Assembly: GCF_036669915.1 (NCBI RefSeq) | Contig: NC_089319.1 | Coordinates: 21,057,885 to 21,121,884, forward strand | Source: Pocillopora verrucosa | Taxonomy: Eukaryota > Cnidaria > Anthozoa > Scleractinia > Pocilloporidae | Direction: 5' to 3' | DNA: 64,000 nt | Shown here: positions 57,001 through 64,000 of the stretch, piece after piece | How positions within the stretch are numbered: the stretch's first letter is position 1 | Layout: each line of letters begins with the position of its first letter | Translations under genes and position numbers: made by a program | Notes under the pieces: generated by a model | The model's database searches: none | What the model saw: only the letters and a program-made list of their open reading frames with translations | What the model was told of the DNA's origin: nothing

Positions 57001-60000
57001 TTTGTGATTTAACTCGAATGTATTAGGTTACGTTGATTTCTTGTGGTCGTGAGAATGAATCGTTTATATCATGACCAGTAACGTTTAACTTACATAGAAC
57101 ATGAAGTATCAGTCGCGAGTATATGCTTGTAAATTATTTCTTTTATTAGGAGTTTTTTTTGTATCTCATTTTTTTTGGTTTGTTTTACAATTGATTTCCT
57201 TTCGTTTAAACGAATTTTGAACTTAAAGTTACAGTTCGTGTCGCTTTGAATTAATAAACAAACTTGTAGGTCTGATGTCTTTATTAGTTTTAGTCTGAAC
57301 AACTTTATCTGTGGCCAAAAGACTGATCCTTGGCAATTTTGAGGAATAAAAAGGAGCGGTCGTTACTTTGAAGATTTTAGCAAGATTGCCCAAAGATGCG
57401 TCACCTGAAAATGACCATAACTATTCCCTTAACGATTGAGAACGAACGGTAAACAAAAGATTGCGTGACTTCTAAATTGACATTTCCTTATGCAAATTGT
57501 TTTGTGAAAAGTTTCGGGGATTCCCCAGTCCGTAAATGACGTCATGTCTCACTTGTGCGGTACAGAATCGAAGGAGGAAATTTGAACCAAAGGTGGTGAG
57601 CTGAACCGTTAGTAGAGGGGGGCTTTGGGACCTATTAGAAACCGCACAACCGTAGAAAAAGTCATCCAAAACCGAAAAACCGCAAAAAAATTCGATCAAA
57701 ACCGAAAACCGCATGCAAAACTGTCAAAACCGATACATTTTCACATCCCAGTTATTAAAACCCTGATCGATCCGATACAGTGGTGACAAGTGAAACATAC
57801 AGAGTAAACTACACTAAATTCATTACAGGATTTATAAAGGCCATGGACTTGGCATTCGTATCTTCTAGTATCTGCTTAAATTAACAGTTGCTCTCCCCAG
57901 GACCTCTAGCGTAGTCTCTGCGGACCCAGCAGCTGGTAATGGAGCCTAGTCTAAAGGAATTCGCACAAAAGTCCCCTATAGGATTGCAGTTTTGCAGTCG
58001 CAAAAAGCTATAGCTCTGGAAAGTTTCATCGAAAATCCTTAATCTAACATTTCCATTTACGAACCAAGAGCTGAAATTTGGAGATTTAATTGGAATGTTG
58101 AATCAACTTGGTCACCAACTTCGAGGTGGCGTTGATAAAAAAAACCCACCCTACGTGTGGCCATACCCTCCCCTCCCCCACCTTGCCGAAAATCCCACTG
58201 CCCCCCTCCCTTAGTAGGTTCCTTTGGATAAACGGAAAAGGTCGTCTTAAATGACATCCTGTTGCTTGCGTGGACGTGCGTTTCCTGTAGTAATTTTTCA
58301 CGGCTGAGCTATTTATTTTTGGAGGATGCTTGACAGCAGGTATCAAGAAATTTCGATTTCAACAAAGATCGTCGTTTCTGAAACGAAAAAAATACTCTTT
58401 GATACTTCAGCGTTAAGTTTCCGAGCATTGACTTACAGATTGGGTTCGACAAGTACTTTGTGCTCAGTGATACAACTCCAAGCGACAAGGAGCCGAGCAT
58501 AAGACATTCCCCAGTTTTAGGGAAGTAGATGATGCAACTAGCGCAATGTTTCTCTTTGACATCACGGCGGCTATACTGTATAACGTAAAAAATAAGCTAA
58601 TTTATCATTTTATGAACCTCATCGTAGCTGTCCAGTCACCATAATTCAAACTTCTCAGTTCAACATGATTTAGATCATAGGATCATAGCTTTTCAAAGTA
58701 AGATTAGGTGACAACCTTTTTTGAAATAGGTGTATGCCCTTGGCCAGACTTGAGTTCACTATTTCAGTATAGGACAGGAAACCGAACACACTAGTGTCAA
58801 GAGTTTTTAATGACTTGTGGGCTGCAATGTCAGCCTCCATCAATTCTCGAGTAAAGTGTTGACACAATTCTCCTTATTTTAATTGAGAGAATTGCTAATT
58901 GGCCTTGGCCAGACTTGAGCGCACTATTTCAGTATACTAGTCCAACACCCGTAGTATCACTACCCTTGATCTCAAGGATCCAGTTCCATCCAGGTATCCC
59001 AGTTACCCTGCTCACAGGGTCTAGTTGAATAATAATTGTTAACCAAATAAAATGAAATGACATACATTGAAATACGACATTGAAATTATCATTTTTTTTC
59101 CTTTTGTTGTTTTTTTTCATTACCTTTTTTTCCTCAGTGAATTCCTTCGTTTGTATCTTCTGGTTCATGGTCTTCCTTGTGGAGGAGGCACAGTTTTTCC
59201 AGCCATGGTCCTCGATAATATCTAACGGGCGTAATCTAAGTTTCATGGTACCGTTGTCTTCATAGCAAATTCGGATAACTGTTCGTCTAGGGCTATCGTC
59301 TGTTCGTTTTGGGTTATCTCACAACTGCGACTTTTGTAACGCTACATTCTTGATAAATAACTTTCATCAAAAGGTTGTTAGATCCATTTGCGACCCGTAC
59401 TTTATAGAGGATCGAAGCCAAAAGACTACGCCGTAAATGTAGTTCATTCTGGGTTGTTATTCTCTGTCGTGCCTCGCGTAAAACTGAACATATTATGATC
59501 AAAGACCTCAGTCAGTGTCCTGCTACTCATGGCGCTGTTCAAAGTGTTCGACAGACAATAATCAGAAAGGTGGAATTTCATTACTCTTAAATTAGGTGTC
59601 CCTTTTCTTTCGTAACCTGTTGCGTTCTTTGTGGATATTACGGTTTCGAATCCATTCGAGTCAGAGCAAGGTTCTGAGTCAAACTAAACAAGATAATAAC
59701 GAAGAACAAGTTGTTATGCTCCATTGATGGTTAAGTGAAACACTAATTTGATTATCAACTATCAGTGGATAAAGGGAAATTAACATGGCGATAATGTGGG
59801 AACATGCAAAAGGATTTAGAATGACTACCACGCCCTTATAGTCAGCTGAAAGGCATCCGGTGTTTGATTTGAATAATGTGGAAACATGTAAATGACTGTT
59901 ATTCATTTATTAAGAGCGTGGAACAAAGAAAAAATATGACCCTCCTGCAAGGTTTCGAACCTAAAAACCCTCAAATATCCAAGCACAACATACATGTTTG

Positions 60001-60290
60001 AGATCTTTATTCTGAACTGGTCTTCACGTATCGTAAAATTGTGGATAAATATCCTCCTAATACGCAGTAACTTCCTTCTGACGTAAAGCAGTATCAAACC
60101 TGATACCACAGCAGATCGTCTCGAACCCGATGATAAATACTATAATAACAGCGCTATGCATGATTAACGAAACTGGAACTGATAGATAACTTGGAAGAAT
60201 ATTTCAGTTTCCAAATTTATACTAATATCAATATAACAGTCACCCATCGCAGTACAAGGATTTTAAACCTCCTTTTTGAGCATATCTCAA
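57001..60290. other. Long spacer before group 2 copy F
   Basis: Parallel to 37806-41533 with internal deletions and re-ordered blocks around 58600-58920. AAAACCG-rich tract at 57639-57740. The last ~850 bases are the group 2 upstream flank. No gene supported. Confidence 0.4.
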
Positions 60291-61904
60291 ATGTCTAGCG
60301 TTACACTCATAGCTGAGGCTTTTGGCCATATCGTGTACAGTTTTACACGAGGTGTAACAGAGTATTACAACCCAGAGGAACCTGAGATAACTGCGCGGGT
60401 TTTTGATCCTTTACTGAACAATGGACGCGAGTGGTTTCACCATCCTGTCGACGAGGTCATTTATCAACAATACAGCTACAGAAAGGCCACGGCTCAGGAC
60501 TATCTACCTTCCAGCGATGTCCGTGCGAGGCTTATCGACGCCTCTTCCGTAGAGCACCCAGAAGTACAAGACAGTCAAATAGAGGGAGATGAAGCAATGG
60601 CTTGGAAGCGACTCAGACCATCCGTTTTCCTCTCAGCTTGTCAATCAATGTACATTGGCTCTCTGATTTCATTTTTAACGGCTACCTTTGTAGGTTCAGC
60701 GTTCATACTGACATCGTACATATGTTACGAGACTGTAAACAACTGCCAATTCTACCCAAAGGAGTCTATTCCAATAAGAATACAGTGGATGAGATCGATC
60801 TCGGATATCATTGCCTGTGCCTTCCTTTACATTTGGTTCTTGGTGTATTTGCTATTTCTTTTCCGTCAGTATCAGTTAAAAGGAGTGAAAAGAAAACTAT
60901 TTTTAGTCTGTTGTGTGACGTACTGCTTGGATTCACTTTATCGCTTGGGTCTTCAAGTCCTGAATATATCTCATTCCAATCTATCTTCAGTGCAGAAGAT
61001 TCCTATAAATATTTTGTTCGTCACGAACGATTGCGTCCAGGCATATTTATTGACTAAACATTTCCGCCCTACAACGAAGAAAGGACAGCTGATTTTGTTC
61101 CTTCAACTGATAGTACCTGCTTATTTTTGTTTGTTTCTAGCAATTCCAGTGGCATCGTTGATTTATCCAGCTTACAATAAACAAGACAATGAAGGGAAAT
61201 TACTAATTGCTCTATTTGCTCCTCTCATTGGAGTCGTTCTCAAAGTCATCTCACGAATTTTTGTTCAGCGGTTATGCAATATTACCCATCCGGGATATTC
61301 GTATGTCTTACTGGCGCCGTTGTATTGCGCTTCGGCGGTTATGTTCCGCATTTTACAAGCGGAACTAGATAGCTTAAAGTCCATCGCTATTATTGGGATT
61401 ATTCACGGCGCTGCAGAGGTCATAGAACGAAGCACCATGGTTGCAATTGATCATCTCTGCCATGCGATTCTGAAAAGAGAATCAACTCCTTGGGGAAGTT
61501 TTCGCACTCCTCGCCGTGAGAGACTAATGGCTGATATCGCTATAATGAGCATGTTGTATGAATCAATTGCTATAGTGTCTGTAAACGGCGTTTTATACTT
61601 GTATCAAATGATATACTTACAAAACGAAACCTTTGTAAATTTACTCAAGTATTTTGCCATTTTCACTTCTGTTCCACTGGTGATCGAGTGTTTCTTTATC
61701 ACCCTATCGATTACGATCGCTACACGCTATCAGAATATACCTATCATGGCCATATGGCGAAGAAGATGGAAAAGACATATAGTTCTGGCGATTATTACGT
61801 CAGTGTCTGTAGCAAATTGGACCAGTACAAACTTTTTAGTGATTGTCCATCAGCGCTTTGCTGAAGATTCGTCACATAAGACTTGTAAAATGCCGTTTAG
61901 TTAA
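60291..61904 (+). CDS. Multi-pass membrane protein, group 2, copy F (intact)
   Basis: 537 residues from the ATG at 60291 (MSSVTLIAEAFGHIVYSFTR); an upstream TTG in frame is not used. Same architecture as group 1: hydrophilic N-terminus (YYNPEEPEITARVFDP), a shorter acidic stretch, MAWKRLRPS, about 11 hydrophobic segments, TVNNCQFYPKESIP, GKLLIALFAPLIGVVLK, PWGSFRTPRRERLMADI, and CKMPFS end. Divergence from group 1 is strongest in the acidic linker and in segments 2-5. It is the only intact group 2 copy in the window. Poly(A) signal AATAAA at 62038. Function unknown. Confidence 0.85.
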   Translation: MSSVTLIAEAFGHIVYSFTRGVTEYYNPEEPEITARVFDPLLNNGREWFHHPVDEVIYQQYSYRKATAQDYLPSSDVRARLIDASSVEHPEVQDSQIEGDEAMAWKRLRPSVFLSACQSMYIGSLISFLTATFVGSAFILTSYICYETVNNCQFYPKESIPIRIQWMRSISDIIACAFLYIWFLVYLLFLFRQYQLKGVKRKLFLVCCVTYCLDSLYRLGLQVLNISHSNLSSVQKIPINILFVTNDCVQAYLLTKHFRPTTKKGQLILFLQLIVPAYFCLFLAIPVASLIYPAYNKQDNEGKLLIALFAPLIGVVLKVISRIFVQRLCNITHPGYSYVLLAPLYCASAVMFRILQAELDSLKSIAIIGIIHGAAEVIERSTMVAIDHLCHAILKRESTPWGSFRTPRRERLMADIAIMSMLYESIAIVSVNGVLYLYQMIYLQNETFVNLLKYFAIFTSVPLVIECFFITLSITIATRYQNIPIMAIWRRRWKRHIVLAIITSVSVANWTSTNFLVIVHQRFAEDSSHKTCKMPFS

Positions 61905-63033
61905 GTTGGCATATGATTACCATCTTTGCTTCCTCAAAATAGGATACTTTGTAGATGCATTTTGTTTTGTTTTTCGTCAGTTTCTATTCTCGTCTGCATA
62001 CTTTCGGACAGGTAGTGAAATAAGCTTCATTTGTGAAAATAAATAACGAAAGAGGGCAAATAAAATCTTGAGTTCGGTCTGTGAAACCGTGATGATGACT
62101 GGCACGCCTTTTAGTCAGCCAAAAGGCATCCTGCAGCGGTTTAAAATTATTTTTGTAAGTAACGTCACTCCAAGACTTGAGGTTCTTCTAGCTAAGTGGT
62201 GGCATGCACAGTTCTTTAAGGTGTGGTTGTTAACAGAATTCATTTGTCAAACAGGGTATCGGTTTTACCAGTTTGGATCTAAAATTGGGTTTGGTTTTCC
62301 ATTTCACCTGAACTCGGTGTCTTGATTGGTGTGTGGAGAGAAAGGAGCAGAAATTATGTAGGAACAGAAATTGTGACTGATTATGCAACCCGCTGTGAAA
62401 TTATTGCTTCTGAAATTTGTACACGTTCGCATCTCACTAATTAAAAGCAGCCATTATACTTGTTATCCTGTGACTTAAATTCGTCGCTGTCGATGTTACA
62501 GCTGAGTTCTAGACCAAGAAGTCGGGTCGAGTGTCCGGCATGACTACGCTCTGGATTTTTAGGGTCATGTCTGCGGAGGGAAGGTAAGGCGGTTTTGAGA
62601 AGGATGCCGCACTCTCCCCATGCGAAATCTTCTTGAAATTACCTTCTCCCCCTGGAAAAGGTTTCGTGTTTAGAATCGAAACTCCTTAAAATTATACATA
62701 AGCATACTTCTGATGGTGTTGTCTTGCTGATATCAAACAATACTAACAACCCTGTATTGCTGATCACACAACAAACATTGCATGTGAAATGAAAACCAAA
62801 GAGTAAAAGGAAAAGTTAAGAAATGTCTTATTCCTCAAATTGTACAGCTTAAAAAATTACTGAAAGTTACAGCCTTGATGATGAAAAGAAAAATTGTTTT
62901 TTGCGAGCTTTTACAACACGTAAATCAAATAAAAATTGTAAATAAAGCGCCCCTAAAAACAATGAAAAGATAAATGGTGCAAAGTTCTCGTGAAAGACAC
63001 CGGGGAACAATGTCAGTATCTGAGCAACTACGC
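61905..63033 (+). other. 3' flank of copy F
   Basis: Repeats 43148-44281 closely. No gene supported. Confidence 0.5.
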
Positions 63034-63110
63034 ACCTACCCCTCCCCTAACTCAACAACAGTCAACTGATAACAAGCAAGGATTAATGTCGGGTTAAGGG
63101 AGGGGTAGGT
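63034..63110. repeat. Foldback element (ACCTACCCCTCCCC arms)
   Basis: Complete copy; start of a further array unit. Confidence 0.65.
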
Positions 63111-63186
63111 ACGCAATTGCTCTGACGCTGACTATGACCTCGAACAAATATGTATGTCGTTATAAATGAACACAATGTTACGAATA

Positions 63187-63380
63187 ACAGATAATTTTGT
63201 GTTAACAACTGAGTTGAAAACATAAATTGGCCACCGTAAATAGTGTAAAGGCTGACGTTTCGAGCGTCGGCCCTTCGCCAATCGCTCTGACGAAGGACTA
63301 AGATCAAAATGTCAGCTTTTAACCTCTTTACGGTGGCCAATTTACGTTTTCAACTCAGTTGTTAACCCTAAATTATCTGT
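63187..63380. mobile_element. MITE-like foldback element (GGCCAC family)
   Basis: Third copy of the element at 154-348. Confidence 0.65.
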
Positions 63381-63595
63381 CATACTCTCTCACCGACGCA
63401 GCACCACAGTTTCCTTAGGAGACGAATCATAGTTTCAATTTCTCTTTGAAAACTTCCTCAAAAAATCAAATAGTGTCGCAATCAAATGAAATAGTAATTT
63501 TTTTTTACCTTCGATTGAAATTTATGTAAGGAAATGATCCTCATCGGTAAGTTGTAATTGAAAGAAATTGCAGAAAAGAATCTTGAAAAAGTTCA

Positions 63596-63720
63596 GGCCT
63601 CGACCAGATTCGAACCTCTTCCTTTAGACACTAATTGGGCGCCACAACCACCTGAGTTACGAAACCACATGTTCAGAGCAAGGCCTGGGGGCAGTTGTCG
63701 GTGGGCCTCGCTTCAAAACA
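63596..63720 (-). mobile_element. tRNA-derived SINE-like element
   Basis: Third copy of the element at 563-690. Confidence 0.45.
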
Positions 63721-64000
63721 AATGAAGCTGATCTTGAGTCGCCAACCGGCTGATATGACCGAGACCGGAAACGTTAAGTATAAAGTTTCGAGAGTAACTC
63801 AAAACAGGTAAAATGCAGCAAATGAATTAATTTTCAAAAATATTACCAATTACTTTCGTTACCCTGAAATTATCAATATTATCAAAAATAAAGTTGCCAA
63901 TATGGTCAACAAGAACAGCGAGAATTTCGGGAACGAATCATAAACGTACTAGTTTTTTGCCACAACGTGTTAATAATTACTCCAATGGACGAGGGTACAT
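63721..64000 (+). other. Start of another group 1 upstream flank, cut by window end
   Basis: Matches 691-970 and 44966-45250, ending just before the palindrome. A further group 1 gene is predicted about 0.85 kb beyond the window. Confidence 0.6.

Overview
The window looks like nuclear DNA of an anthozoan cnidarian, most likely a stony coral. The basis is AT-rich sequence, spliced gene fragments, an animal FoxC-type forkhead gene, SLC24 exchanger fragments, tRNA-derived SINEs and dense short foldback elements. The assignment rests on remembered repeat style and family content; no search was run. Nothing prokaryotic is present.

The window is a multi-gene tandem array. The main gene is an unrecognised, intronless membrane protein of about 540 residues with roughly 11 hydrophobic segments. 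There are six copies, all on the + strand, in two groups. Group 1 is at 1828-3444 (intact), 21174-22802 (one nonsense codon), 34445-36072 (one-base frameshift) and 46097-47719 (intact). Group 2 is at 41534-43147 (one nonsense codon) and 60291-61904 (intact). Near 19830, the 5' flank of a group 2 gene is joined directly to a group 2 3' flank, so a seventh copy appears to have been deleted there.

Two related families of tiny single-pass membrane proteins lie between the large genes. S1 (69 aa) has copies at 10481, 13906, 31932, 36893 and 52139, plus a broken copy. S2 (78-79 aa) has copies at 25664, 29393 and 50348. They share a Gly-rich membrane helix and a charged C-terminal tail. Most keep a splice donor a few bases after the stop codon and an acceptor 0.3-0.6 kb (in one case 4.6 kb) downstream, so they appear to have an intron in the 3' UTR. 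The ancestral repeat unit reads: group 2 gene, foldback elements and SINE, group 1 gene, SLC24 5' fragment, S2 gene, S1 gene(s). Units are variously complete. Copies from 1, 44.28 kb and 63.03 kb begin the same block, and the window ends inside the start of another unit.

Foreign pieces interrupt the array. A FoxC-like gene (complement 6414-7265) sits where an S2 gene should be, and its last ~22 codons are read from array DNA. A truncated Fox copy and a third copy of its upstream region (9150-10072) split an S1 gene. A three-unit, ~1.3 kb tandem repeat (52651-56600) fills the intron of one S1 gene. There is also a THAP-like exon with a stop at the expected Trp, an orphan exon with good splice sites (17508-17629), and many foldback elements. 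How the large and small membrane proteins work is unknown. Their repeated neighbourhood suggests, but does not show, a shared role.
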